Assembly: GCA_022701925.1 (NCBI GenBank) | Contig: JAKONM010000257.1 | Location: 1 to 7,205 of the forward strand | Length of the DNA stretch: 7,205 bases | From: Microbacteriaceae bacterium | GTDB lineage: Bacteria; Actinomycetota; Actinomycetes; Actinomycetales; Microbacteriaceae | Direction of reading: 5' to 3' | Part shown: positions 1 to 5,544 of the stretch, piece by piece | Layout of the letters: the number at the start of each line of letters is the position of its first letter | How positions within the stretch are numbered: the stretch's first letter is position 1 | Position numbers and translations under genes: made by a program | The notes under the pieces: model-generated | Database searches by the model: none | Told to the model about the DNA's origin: nothing | What the model saw: the letters and a program-made list of their open reading frames with translations, nothing else

Positions 1-293
1 AGCATCGCGTAGTCCTCGGCCAGCTTCACCGGGTCGTTCGTGGTGATCAGCATGGTCGCGGTCGACAGCACGATCCGCTCGGTCTGCCCGGCGATGGCGG
101 CCAGCAGCGTGGTCGGGCTGGAGGAGAAGAACGGCGGGTTGTGGTGCTCGCCGACGGCGAAGACGTCGAGGCCGACCTCCTCGGTCTTCTTCGCGATGGC
201 GATGGCGGCCTTGATCCGCTGCGCCTCGCTGGGGGTCTCGCCCGTCACCGGGTCGCGGGTGATGTCGCTCACCGAGAAGACGCCGAACTGCAT
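1..293 (-). CDS. LLM-class flavin-dependent oxidoreductase, N-terminal part (runs off left edge)
   Basis: Bases 293 to 3 read 97 codons in the minus direction with no stop. The product begins MQFGVFSVSD and carries GLDVFAVGEHHNPPFF (residues 41-56), SSSPTTLL and LSTATMLITTNDPVKLAEDYAM. This pattern, a first beta strand followed by GEHH and a TTNDP segment, is typical of bacterial luciferase-like monooxygenases, which oxidise small organic substrates with FMNH2 and O2 in the cytoplasm. From memory it is closest to the CE1758-type FMN-dependent subgroup, but the substrate is unknown. Two ATGs are possible, at 299 and 293. I chose 293 because AGGAG at 301-305 is 7 nt from it and only 1 nt from the upstream ATG. 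The C-terminal two thirds lie outside the window. The palindrome at 325-342 may control it. The family call is firm; the subgroup is less so. Confidence 0.88.
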   Translation of the reverse strand, partial: MQFGVFSVSDITRDPVTGETPSEAQRIKAAIAIAKKTEEVGLDVFAVGEHHNPPFFSSSPTTLLAAIAGQTERIVLSTATMLITTNDPVKLAEDYAM

Positions 294-300
294 GGTCATG

Positions 301-305
301 CTCCT
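301..305 (-). promoter_or_regulatory. Shine-Dalgarno site that decides the monooxygenase start
   Basis: CTCCT on the plus strand reads AGGAG on the coding strand. It lies 7 nt before the ATG at 293 and 1 nt before the ATG at 299, so it favours the shorter product, without the extra Met-Thr. Confidence 0.7.
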
Positions 306-324
306 GTCGATCGGGTTCCCACAA

Positions 325-342
325 TACATGCATGTGCATCTA
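325..342. promoter_or_regulatory. Palindromic operator candidate upstream of the monooxygenase gene
   Basis: TACATGCA-TG-TGCATCTA is an 18-bp inverted repeat with 8-bp arms and a single mismatched pair. It lies in an unusually AT-rich island (about 321-343) within GC-rich flanks and 32 bp before the monooxygenase start. The motif TATTGT on the coding strand (321-326), a possible -10 box, abuts and slightly overlaps it. The size and shape suit a MarR-type or other dimeric winged-helix repressor, and small oxidoreductase genes are often controlled that way. No such regulator gene is in the window, so the identity of the binding protein is inference. Confidence 0.5.
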
Positions 343-396
343 ACGCGGTGCGGCACGATCTGTTCCCCGAGTGCCGTCGTGAGGCCCGATCGCGCA

Positions 397-441
397 GGGG
401 CGCAGGCGACGGACCGGCGGGATCCGTGGCGCCTGCGGCCC
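397..441. repeat. Intergenic hairpin (stem of 8 + 5 bp, plus weaker outer pairs)
   Basis: CGCAGGCG (401-408) pairs with CGCCTGCG (430-437), and ACGGA (409-413) with TCCGT (423-427), around a 9-nt loop. Two bases (GG) bulge on the right side. Three outer G-C pairs (397-399 with 439-441) follow one mismatch. There is no T tract, so it is not a classical intrinsic terminator for either direction. It lies in the 223-bp gap between two divergent genes and could be a leader or regulatory structure, or a chance product of the high GC content. Confidence 0.35.
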
Positions 442-500
442 GATCACGGGTGAGGTCTGGCCGGAACGCGCAGGACCCTGCGGCGATCCCGCGGCGTCCC

Positions 501-525
501 TACCCTGCTCGACGGGGGAAGGAGG
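501..525 (+). promoter_or_regulatory. Candidate -10 box and ribosome binding site for the small membrane protein
   Basis: TACCCT (501-506) fits the TANNNT pattern of actinobacterial -10 boxes. The strong site AAGGAGG (519-525) follows, 4 nt before the ATG at 530. No convincing -35 hexamer is visible. A small near-palindrome, CGCAGG-AC-CCTGCG (469-482), lies about where the -35 region would be and might bind a regulator. The ribosome binding site is clear; the promoter is tentative. Confidence 0.45.
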
Positions 526-529
526 CGCA

Positions 530-718
530 ATGACCGACGCGGCGGACGAGGCGCCCGAGCCTCCGACCGGGCGCGATGCGCCCTGGCCCCCGGAGGACGG
601 CTCCAGCTACGCCGTGCACCGCCGGCGGGACCGGTGGCCCTGGCTGATGCCCGTGCTGATCGCCGCGGCCGTGCTGCTCGCGGCCGGCGCCGCAGCCCTG
701 CTGCTCATCCCCGCCTGA
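530..718 (+). CDS. Small single-pass membrane protein, function unknown
   Basis: A 62-residue product starts at ATG 530 behind a near-perfect AAGGAGG. Residues 1-30 are hydrophilic and rich in Asp, Glu and Pro. A basic stretch, RRRDR (31-35), follows, and then one hydrophobic helix from about 37 to 60 (WPWLMPVLIAAAVLLAAGAA and on), ending PA. The positive charges before the helix predict the N-terminus inside and almost nothing outside, so it is effectively a tail anchor. I do not recognise a family, and short acidic/Pro-rich tails with one helix are common in actinobacteria. Its last 14 bases overlap the 3' end of the AraC gene on the other strand. The start context makes it likely to be real; its role cannot be judged. 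Confidence 0.7.
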   Translation: MTDAADEAPEPPTGRDAPWPPEDGSSYAVHRRRDRWPWLMPVLIAAAVLLAAGAAALLLIPA

Positions 719-1664
719 CCGGCACCACCCGCGAGGACCGCGTCTCCGACGGAGCCTCGCCGAACGCCTCGCGGTAGTGGGCGCTGAAGCGGCCGACGTT
801 CGTGTAGCCCAGCCGCCGCGCGATCGAGCCGATCGGCTCCGCGCGCGACGACTCGAGCACCTGCCGCGCCGCCTCGAGGCGCATCCGGCGCAGCTGCAGC
901 AGCGGGGTCGAGGCGCGGCGGCGCTGGTAGAGCAGCTGCAGCCCCCGCAGCGAGACGCCGGCCGCGACCGCGATCTCGCCGACCGTCATCGGGTCGCCCA
1001 GGTGCGACTGCATGTGGGCCTCCGCCGCCTGCAGGGCTTCGTCGTCCCGGTCCGCCGCCGCCTCGGCGGGGTCGACCAGCCCGAAGGCCTCGATCGTCGT
1101 CGCGGCGAGCACGTCGATCATCTGCCCCCGCACCAGGTCGCGCTGGTACAGGTCCGGCGCCTCCAGCACGGTGCCGGCGAGCACCCGGGCCAGCCGGTCC
1201 CACAGCTCGCGCAGCGACTCCGACAGCGGCTGGATGCGCGCCTCGTTCAGCCGCAGCGGCCGGCCCACGGCTCCCAGCAGCCGGTTCAGGGAGGACACCT
1301 CGATCGAGACGGCGTCCACCGCCACCCGGTCCCAGCGCAGCTCGGCGACGGTGCCGATCGGCACGAGCCCCAGCCCGCCGGCCTCCAGCCGCGCCTCCTC
1401 GCCGCCGCGGCGCAGGATCAGCGCGCCCTCGCGGACCGCGAACACGACCAGCTCGGGCGACGGGCCGGTCTCCAGCCGCACGTCGGTGCCGCTGGAGACG
1501 ATGCGGGTCACCGTGACGCCGTCGTCCACCGCGGACACCGCGTCGAAGCCGAAGCGGCCGGGCTGCACCGCGACCGCCCCGTCGCCGAAGACGGCGCGGA
1601 CCGCGGCGACGGCCTCCTCGACCGTCGTGGCGGAGAAGCGTTGTCGCAGCAGCGCGCCGGGCAT
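705..1664 (-). CDS. AraC-family transcriptional regulator
   Basis: A 319-residue protein. Residues about 10-200 resemble the AraC-binding-like sensor domain found in many actinobacterial AraC regulators, including TTVEEAVAAV near the start and a beta-rich middle with LVPIGTVAELRWD. The C-terminal AraC/XylS DNA-binding domain covers about 213-310: the first helix-turn-helix is MTVGEIAVAAGVSLRGLQLL (226-245) and the second is PIGSIARRLGYTNVGRFSAH (277-296), followed by YREAFGEAPSE. The second helix carries the usual GY.N.GRFS..YR..FG.AP signature. Length and domain order are normal for the family. It lies downstream of the GH13 gene on the same strand, 91 bp away, and converges on the small membrane protein gene. 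Its effector and targets are unknown; control of the amylase gene is possible but unproven. No Shine-Dalgarno is visible, and the start looks leaderless. Confidence 0.93.
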   Translation of the reverse strand: MPGALLRQRFSATTVEEAVAAVRAVFGDGAVAVQPGRFGFDAVSAVDDGVTVTRIVSSGTDVRLETGPSPELVVFAVREGALILRRGGEEARLEAGGLGLVPIGTVAELRWDRVAVDAVSIEVSSLNRLLGAVGRPLRLNEARIQPLSESLRELWDRLARVLAGTVLEAPDLYQRDLVRGQMIDVLAATTIEAFGLVDPAEAAADRDDEALQAAEAHMQSHLGDPMTVGEIAVAAGVSLRGLQLLYQRRRASTPLLQLRRMRLEAARQVLESSRAEPIGSIARRLGYTNVGRFSAHYREAFGEAPSETRSSRVVPVRRG

Positions 1665-1676
1665 GCCCCGACGCTA
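1665..1676 (-). promoter_or_regulatory. Leaderless-type -10 box of the AraC gene
   Basis: On the coding strand, TAGCGT is followed by exactly six bases (CGGGGC) and then the ATG at 1664. TANNNT about 6 nt before the first transcribed base is the usual actinobacterial -10 arrangement for a transcript that begins at the start codon. There is no Shine-Dalgarno between them and no good -35 box. An in-frame TAG inside the box excludes a longer N-terminus. Confidence 0.45.
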
Positions 1677-1700
1677 GGGCACGGGTCGGCGTCCTCCGTC

Positions 1701-1730
1701 GTCCAGGGGTTACGGGCGCCGCCCCGGGAC
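1701..1730. repeat. Inverted repeat between the GH13 and AraC genes
   Basis: GTCCAGGGG (1701-1709) and CCCCGGGAC (1722-1730) pair over 9 bp with one mismatch around a 12-nt loop. It is 25 bp after the GH13 stop and about 25 bp before the AraC -10 candidate. It has no T tract. It may be a weak terminator for the GH13 transcript or an operator (possibly autoregulatory) for the AraC gene. This is weak evidence in such GC-rich DNA. Confidence 0.3.
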
Positions 1731-1755
1731 TCGTGCACGGCGGAGCACGCGGAGG

Positions 1756-3006
1756 TCAGCGGGTCAGGAAGACCGCGGCGCGGTGCGGGCCGGTGCCGCC
1801 CTCGATCAGCTCGCCCCCTGCGGGCGCGACCTGCGCCTCCGACAGGTTCAGGACGACCTCGAGCCGCTCCGAGCCGCCGTCCCGGCGGGAGAGCCGGTAG
1901 ACCAGCCGCTCGTTCTCCACCGCCGTCACCTCGAGCACGGCGTCGACGAGCCACGGGTGGCGGCGCCGCAGCGCGATCAGCCGCTGGTGCAGCGCCAGCA
2001 CCCCGGCCGCCCGCCCCTCCGGCGCCTGCGGCCGGTCGGGGAACTCCGGTCGGATCGCGTCGTCGCCGCCGGCGCGCTCCTCCTTCACCGCCTCCATCCC
2101 CAGCTCGTCCCCCGCGTAGACGACGGGGTGCCCCGGCAGCGTCGCCAGCAGCACGACGGCGTGGTCGAGGTGGCGCGGATCGGTCAGGCGGGAGGCGATG
2201 CGGGTGACGTCGTGGTTGCCCACGAACGTCACCGGCACCACCTCCGGCAGCAGCTCGGCGTGCCGGCCGAGCGCGTGCGACAGCTCCCAGAGGTTGCGGT
2301 CGTTCAGCGCGCTCCACACCGCCTTCCACAGCTCGTACTGCGTCAGGGAGTCGAGGGCCGACTCCCGGATGAAGGCGCGGTGGTCGCCGTGGATGACCTC
2401 GCCGTAGAGGAACGCGTGCGGGTGGCTGGCGCGCACCTGCTCCACGACCCGTCGCCAGAACGCGGTCGGCACGGCGTAGGCCGCGTCGAGGCGCCAGCCG
2501 TCCACGCCGCGGTCCAGCCAGTGGCGCAGCACCGCCACCACGTGCTCCAGCACCGCCGGCTCGTCGTGGTTCAGCGCCACCAGCGCGCCGTGGCCCTCGA
2601 ACACCGCCCAGCCCTCGCCCTCGCGCCGGAACCAGCGCGCCGACTCCGGGTCCCCCGCCTCCGCCCGGCGGAACCGCTCGAACGAGCGCCCGACGTGGTT
2701 GAAGACGCCGTCGAGCACCACCTGCACGCCACGGGCGTGCGCCTGCCGCACCAGGTCGTCGAAGTCGGCGTCGTCGCCGAGCCTCGGGTCGATGCGGAAG
2801 TGGTCGGTCGTGTCGTACCCGTGCGTCTCGCTGTCGAACACCGGCCCCAGCTGCAGGCCGTTCGCCCCCAGCTCGATCACGCGGTCCAGCCACGCGGTCA
2901 CCCGGGGCAGGCGGTGCTGCACGTGACGCACCCCGTCGGACGTCGGCTCCGCGCCGGTGAAGGACAGCGGCAGCAGGTGCCAGAGGATCGTGTGCTCGAA
3001 ACGCAT
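1756..3006 (-). CDS. GH13 alpha-amylase family glycoside hydrolase
   Basis: A 416-residue protein with the four classical GH13 regions in order: region I DGVFNHVG (99-106), region II GWRLDAA with the nucleophile Asp174, region III FLYGEV with the acid/base Glu203, and region IV FVGNHDVTR with the transition-state Asp266 (His265 also kept). HGYDTTDHFRIDPRLG (62-77) is the usual substrate-channel segment. All catalytic residues are present, so it should cleave or transfer alpha-1,4 or alpha-1,6 glucosidic bonds. The exact specificity cannot be read from the sequence. There is no signal peptide, so it is probably cytoplasmic. It is compact for the family, with the barrel and a short beta-sandwich tail (LEVVLNLSE). 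The ATG at 3006 is chosen because homology begins at once (ILWHLLPLSFTGAEP); the open frame runs further upstream, but only as antisense of the RraB-like gene. No Shine-Dalgarno is visible. Confidence 0.93.
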   Translation of the reverse strand: MRFEHTILWHLLPLSFTGAEPTSDGVRHVQHRLPRVTAWLDRVIELGANGLQLGPVFDSETHGYDTTDHFRIDPRLGDDADFDDLVRQAHARGVQVVLDGVFNHVGRSFERFRRAEAGDPESARWFRREGEGWAVFEGHGALVALNHDEPAVLEHVVAVLRHWLDRGVDGWRLDAAYAVPTAFWRRVVEQVRASHPHAFLYGEVIHGDHRAFIRESALDSLTQYELWKAVWSALNDRNLWELSHALGRHAELLPEVVPVTFVGNHDVTRIASRLTDPRHLDHAVVLLATLPGHPVVYAGDELGMEAVKEERAGGDDAIRPEFPDRPQAPEGRAAGVLALHQRLIALRRRHPWLVDAVLEVTAVENERLVYRLSRRDGGSERLEVVLNLSEAQVAPAGGELIEGGTGPHRAAVFLTR

Positions 3007-3060
3007 CCGGTCAGCCTGGCGGCGGGCGCCTGGGGGCCGGCGCTGCGCCAGGATGGAGGG
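3007..3060. promoter_or_regulatory. Divergent promoter region with mirrored CGCCAGG(C/A)T boxes
   Basis: The whole gap between two divergent genes is 54 bp. On the minus strand CGCCAGGCT (complement of 3013-3021) is followed by six bases and the GH13 ATG. On the plus strand CGCCAGGAT (3046-3054) is followed by six bases and the GTG at 3061. The two copies form an inverted repeat with 7-bp perfect arms (3015-3021 and 3046-3052). CAGGCT and CAGGAT match the weak actinobacterial -10 pattern with conserved A2 and T6, placed for leaderless transcripts. Alternatively a dimeric regulator could bind the two arms. No -35 boxes are evident. Confidence 0.45.
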
Positions 3061-3459
3061 GTGCAGACGCCGATCGAGGACACCCTGCCCGACGTGGACG
3101 GCGACGTCGACCCGACGGAGCTGGCGGAGATCGTCGACGAGCTGACCCAGATGAACAGCGACGACTGGTCCACCTTCGTCACCTCGACGTCCGTCACCGA
3201 GGTGCGCGTCGAGTTCAGCTTCAGCGCGCCGCAGGAGCAGGCGGCGCAGTCGCTGGCGGAGGACCTGCGGTCGGAGGCCGGGTACGAGGTCGGGGTCAAG
3301 GAGCCGCAGGACGAGCTGGACGACTGGGGAGTGAGCGGGCTGACGCCGGGCGTCTCGGTCACGGAGGCGGGCCTGCAGCAGTGGGTCGAGCGACTGGCGG
3401 CCTACGGCGTCGACCACGACGGCTGCGTGCTCGACGGCTGGGCCGCCGTCCTCGACTGA
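3061..3459 (+). CDS. RraB-like (ribonuclease E inhibitor B family) small protein
   Basis: A 132-residue acidic protein starting VQTPIEDTLP. The core VRVEFSFSAPQEQAAQSLAE (48-67), then GYEVGVKEP (74-82), DDWGVSGLTPGV and a C-terminal DHDGCVLDGW (118-127) follow the RraB-family layout: a ferredoxin-like fold with a 'Y.V.V..p....W.v' strand and a final DGW. In E. coli, RraB binds and inhibits RNase E. Whether actinobacterial relatives do this is not established, so I call the family rather than the activity. The start is GTG 3061. GGAGG (3055-3059) is only 1 nt away, too close to be a normal ribosome binding site, and the spacing suits a leaderless start instead. An internal ATG at 3151 (residue 31) is a weaker alternative. 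It is the first gene of a three-gene operon. Confidence 0.7.
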   Translation: MQTPIEDTLPDVDGDVDPTELAEIVDELTQMNSDDWSTFVTSTSVTEVRVEFSFSAPQEQAAQSLAEDLRSEAGYEVGVKEPQDELDDWGVSGLTPGVSVTEAGLQQWVERLAAYGVDHDGCVLDGWAAVLD

Positions 3460-3473
3460 GCCGGAGCACGCCC

Positions 3474-4556
3474 GTGGTCCGCGCCGCCGTCGACCCCCTG
3501 GTCGTCGCGCGGTGCGGCGCCCAGCTGCTGAGCGGCCCGCGACCGGCCGCTGCCGAGCAGGCGGTGCGGCACCTGCTCGCGGTGCAGGGGCAGGACCCGC
3601 GCGGCTTCCGCCTGGCCGTGCGGGCGCGCACGGACGCGACGACCGCGGCCGACGTCGACGCGGGGCTGACCGACCGGCGCGCCCTGGTCGTGTCGTGGCT
3701 GCACCGCGGCACCCTGCACCTGGTCGCGGCCGAGGACTACCACTGGCTGCACGCCCTCACCACGCCGCAGCTCGCCGTCACCGCGGCGAACCGGCTGGCG
3801 CAGGAGGGCGTGGCGCCGGAGGCGACCGACCGCGGGGTCGCGGCCGTCGTGGAGGCGCTGCAGGAGCGCGGCGCGCTCGGCCGCGACGACCTGCGCACCG
3901 CGGTCGCGGCCGCCGGGGTGCCGGTGGCCGGCCAGGCGCTGGTGCACGTGCTGCTCACCGCCTCCCTGCGCCACCACGTGATCCGCGGACCGGTGGTCGG
4001 CGGCGACCACCGGATGGTGCTCGCCGAGCAGCACCTCGGCCCCGCGCCCGCGCTGCCGGAACGGCCGGTGCTGCTGGCGCGCCTCGCGGAGCGGTACCTG
4101 GCCGCGCACGGACCGGCGTCCCCCCGCGACCTGGCGTACTGGGCAGGACTGCCGCTGCGGGACGCCCGAGCGGGCTTCGGCGCGCTGACGGACCGGACGC
4201 GGCCGGTCCCCTCCCCGGACGACGACGACCTGGTCGACCTGGTCGACCGCCCCTCCCCCGACCCCGCGCCGACCCGGCTGCTGGGCAACTTCGACCCGCT
4301 GCTGCACGGCTGGCGGTCCCGGCGGCCGGTGCTCGGCGAGCACGACGGCGCCGTGGTCGCGGGCGGGGTCTTCCGCTCCACAGCGCTGGTCGACGGACGG
4401 GCCGTCGGGCTGTGGCGCGTCGACGGCGGCCGCATCCGCATCGCGCCCTTCGCACCGCTGCCGAGGTCCGCCGAGCGGGCGCTGCTGCGGGACGCCGCCG
4501 ACGTGCGCCGCTTCCTGGCCCTGCCCGACCGCGACGCCGTGGTGGAGGCGGCGTGA
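3474..4556 (+). CDS. Winged-helix DNA-binding protein (HTH_42, AlkZ-like glycosylase family)
   Basis: A 360-residue protein. The family marks are LLAVQGQDPRGF (34-45), SWLHRGTLHLVAAEDYHWL (74-92), HGPASPRDLAYWAGLP (212-227), LLGNFDPLLHGWRSR (269-283) and GGVFRSTALVDGRAVGLW (297-314). This is the winged-helix superfamily that includes the AlkZ DNA glycosylase, which unhooks bulky alkyl adducts and interstrand crosslinks. The catalytic QxQ of AlkZ has a counterpart at Gln38-Gly-Gln40, so base-excision activity is plausible, although many relatives are uncharacterised and the middle position is Gly rather than a hydrophobic residue. The GTG at 3474 has GGAG (3463-3466) 7 nt upstream and lies 14 bp after the RraB-like stop. 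The stop overlaps the next start (GTGA). The family call is good; the enzymatic role is inference. Confidence 0.87.
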   Translation: MVRAAVDPLVVARCGAQLLSGPRPAAAEQAVRHLLAVQGQDPRGFRLAVRARTDATTAADVDAGLTDRRALVVSWLHRGTLHLVAAEDYHWLHALTTPQLAVTAANRLAQEGVAPEATDRGVAAVVEALQERGALGRDDLRTAVAAAGVPVAGQALVHVLLTASLRHHVIRGPVVGGDHRMVLAEQHLGPAPALPERPVLLARLAERYLAAHGPASPRDLAYWAGLPLRDARAGFGALTDRTRPVPSPDDDDLVDLVDRPSPDPAPTRLLGNFDPLLHGWRSRRPVLGEHDGAVVAGGVFRSTALVDGRAVGLWRVDGGRIRIAPFAPLPRSAERALLRDAADVRRFLALPDRDAVVEAA

Positions 4557-4987
4557 CCCCGCTGGTGGTCCTCGTGGTCGTGCTGGTCGCCGCGACGGTC
4601 GCCGGCGTCGTCGGGTGGCTGTGGTGGCGCGGCGACGGCACGCTGCGGCCCGGCAGCGGCGAGCAGGTGCTGCCCGCGGACGTCCGGCTGCCGGAGGGCT
4701 CGTTCGGCGGCGCGGCGACCCTGCTGCTGCTCACCTCCCAGCAGGACGACCGCAGCACGGCGGTGCGGTCGCACCTGGCCCGGCTGGCGCAGGCGCACCC
4801 CGGCACGGCGCTGGCCGAGGTCGACCTGACCCGGCACGGCGACCTCGCCGGCCGCTACGCGGTCACCCGCACCCCCAGCGTGCTGGTGCTGGACGGCGAC
4901 GGCCGACTGCGGGCGCGCGTGAAGGGCGCGGGCGACGCCGCGGTGCTGGCCCGGGCGCTCGACGCCGCCCTGGACCCGCGGGACTGA
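4553..4987 (+). CDS. Membrane-anchored thioredoxin-fold protein without cysteines
   Basis: A 144-residue protein starting at a GTG that overlaps the previous stop by 4 bp (GTGA), so it is translationally coupled. Residues 2-25 form a hydrophobic helix (TPLVVLVVVLVAATVAGVVG, then WLWW), a signal anchor that would place the rest outside the membrane. From about 55 the thioredoxin fold appears: strand TLLLLTS (56-62), helix STAVRSHLARLAQAH, strand TALAEVDL (85-92), and the cis-proline segment YAVTRTPSVLVLDGDGRLRA (102-121), ending with an amphipathic helix. Where active thioredoxins have CxxC there is SQQDDRS (62-68), and the whole protein has no cysteine, so it cannot do dithiol exchange. It may be a structural or chaperone-like relative. 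The fold is inferred from pattern, not from a search. Confidence 0.75.
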   Translation: MTPLVVLVVVLVAATVAGVVGWLWWRGDGTLRPGSGEQVLPADVRLPEGSFGGAATLLLLTSQQDDRSTAVRSHLARLAQAHPGTALAEVDLTRHGDLAGRYAVTRTPSVLVLDGDGRLRARVKGAGDAAVLARALDAALDPRD

Positions 4988-4993
4988 CCGGGC

Positions 4994-5431
4994 TCAGACG
5001 AGCGGTGCGGTGCGGACGCCGCGCACCTGCTGCAGCAGGCGCTCGCCCATGCCGGCGAGCGAGCCCCGGCGGTCGTCCCAGCGCTTGGCGATCGCACCGA
5101 CCGGGTACAGCACCACCGCGCCGGCCTCGTCGACGACTGCGAGGTCGGTGCCGGTGCGGTCGTGCACGATCGCCCAGCGCAGCCCGACGGCGTCCACCAG
5201 GGCCTGGCCCCAGCCCACGCCGACCGCGGCGATGGCGGCGGCGGGGTCCCGGCGGTCCTGCTCGGGAGCGGACCACCACTCGGCGTGCTGCTCGGCGAAG
5301 CACTCCTCGAGGGCGTTCAGGTCCGGAGCGACGCCGACGTCCCGCAGCACCGCCAGCTGCTCGGCGATCCAGCGCTGCTGACCCGCGTCGGGCGCGACGA
5401 CCAGCTGGTCGTCCGGGTCGATCGCGTCCAT
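4994..5431 (-). CDS. DUF3806 domain protein
   Basis: A 145-residue protein beginning MDAIDPDDQLVV. The segment AAIAAVGVGWGQALVDAVGL (66-85), followed by WAIVHDRTGTDLAVVD (86-101), VVLYPVGAIAKRWDD (106-120) and a final helix (MGERLLQQV), matches the DUF3806 layout. The function of the domain is unknown; no signal peptide or membrane segment is seen, so it is probably cytoplasmic. The ATG at 5431 is supported by GAGGAG 5 nt upstream. The same frame stays open far upstream through the repeat element into the acetyltransferase remnant, but this extension has no counterpart in the family and is best ignored. It ends 6 bp from the stop of the convergent thioredoxin-fold gene, with no obvious terminator between them. 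Confidence 0.82.
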   Translation of the reverse strand: MDAIDPDDQLVVAPDAGQQRWIAEQLAVLRDVGVAPDLNALEECFAEQHAEWWSAPEQDRRDPAAAIAAVGVGWGQALVDAVGLRWAIVHDRTGTDLAVVDEAGAVVLYPVGAIAKRWDDRRGSLAGMGERLLQQVRGVRTAPLV

Positions 5432-5436
5432 GCGGG

Positions 5437-5442
5437 CTCCTC
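5437..5442 (-). promoter_or_regulatory. Shine-Dalgarno site that fixes the DUF3806 start
   Basis: CTCCTC on the plus strand reads GAGGAG on the coding strand, 5 nt before the ATG at 5431. It supports the short 145-residue product over the long open frame that begins in the acetyltransferase remnant. Confidence 0.75.
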
Positions 5443-5498
5443 GCGCTGCGGTGTGCAGGGATCGAACCACGCGGCCCGACGGTGCCGGCATCCCCGGT

Positions 5499-5519
5499 TC
5501 GGGTGCTCCTCCCACCCGA
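5499..5519. repeat. Short hairpin upstream of the DUF3806 gene
   Basis: TCGGGTG and CACCCGA form a perfect 7-bp stem around a 7-nt loop (CTCCTCC). It lies about 70 bp before the DUF3806 start, in the gene-free stretch 5443-5544. It could be a leader structure or a chance hairpin. I see no gene in that stretch. Confidence 0.3.
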
Positions 5520-5544
5520 CCGCGCGGCCCGGGCCTAGTCCGCA

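Noticed and set aside
478..494. CTGCGG followed by GATCCCGCGG, resembling the core of palindromic element A.
   Set aside because: The match is short, has extra bases and lacks the 19-bp partner copy and the inverted arm, so it is not counted as a third element.
777..2207. Long plus-strand open frames opposite the AraC and GH13 genes.
   Set aside because: These are shadows caused by GC-rich third positions, with biased, repetitive translations and no domain signal.
1783..3459. A long plus-strand open frame across the whole GH13 gene, running into the RraB-like gene.
   Set aside because: Its first 400 or so codons are antisense to the well-supported GH13 gene, and the product there is a low-complexity mix rich in Arg, Val, His and Gln. 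Only the part from GTG 3061 shows protein-like sequence.
4985..4996. A bidirectional terminator in the 6-bp gap between the convergent thioredoxin-fold and DUF3806 genes.
   Set aside because: No stem-loop of useful length with a T tract could be found across the two stop codons.
5441..5520. A tRNA-like segment: the minus strand reads GGTTCGATCCC followed by a GC-rich end, as in a T-arm.
   Set aside because: The bases around the TTCGATC do not form the 5-bp T-stem, and no acceptor, D or anticodon arm could be fitted upstream.
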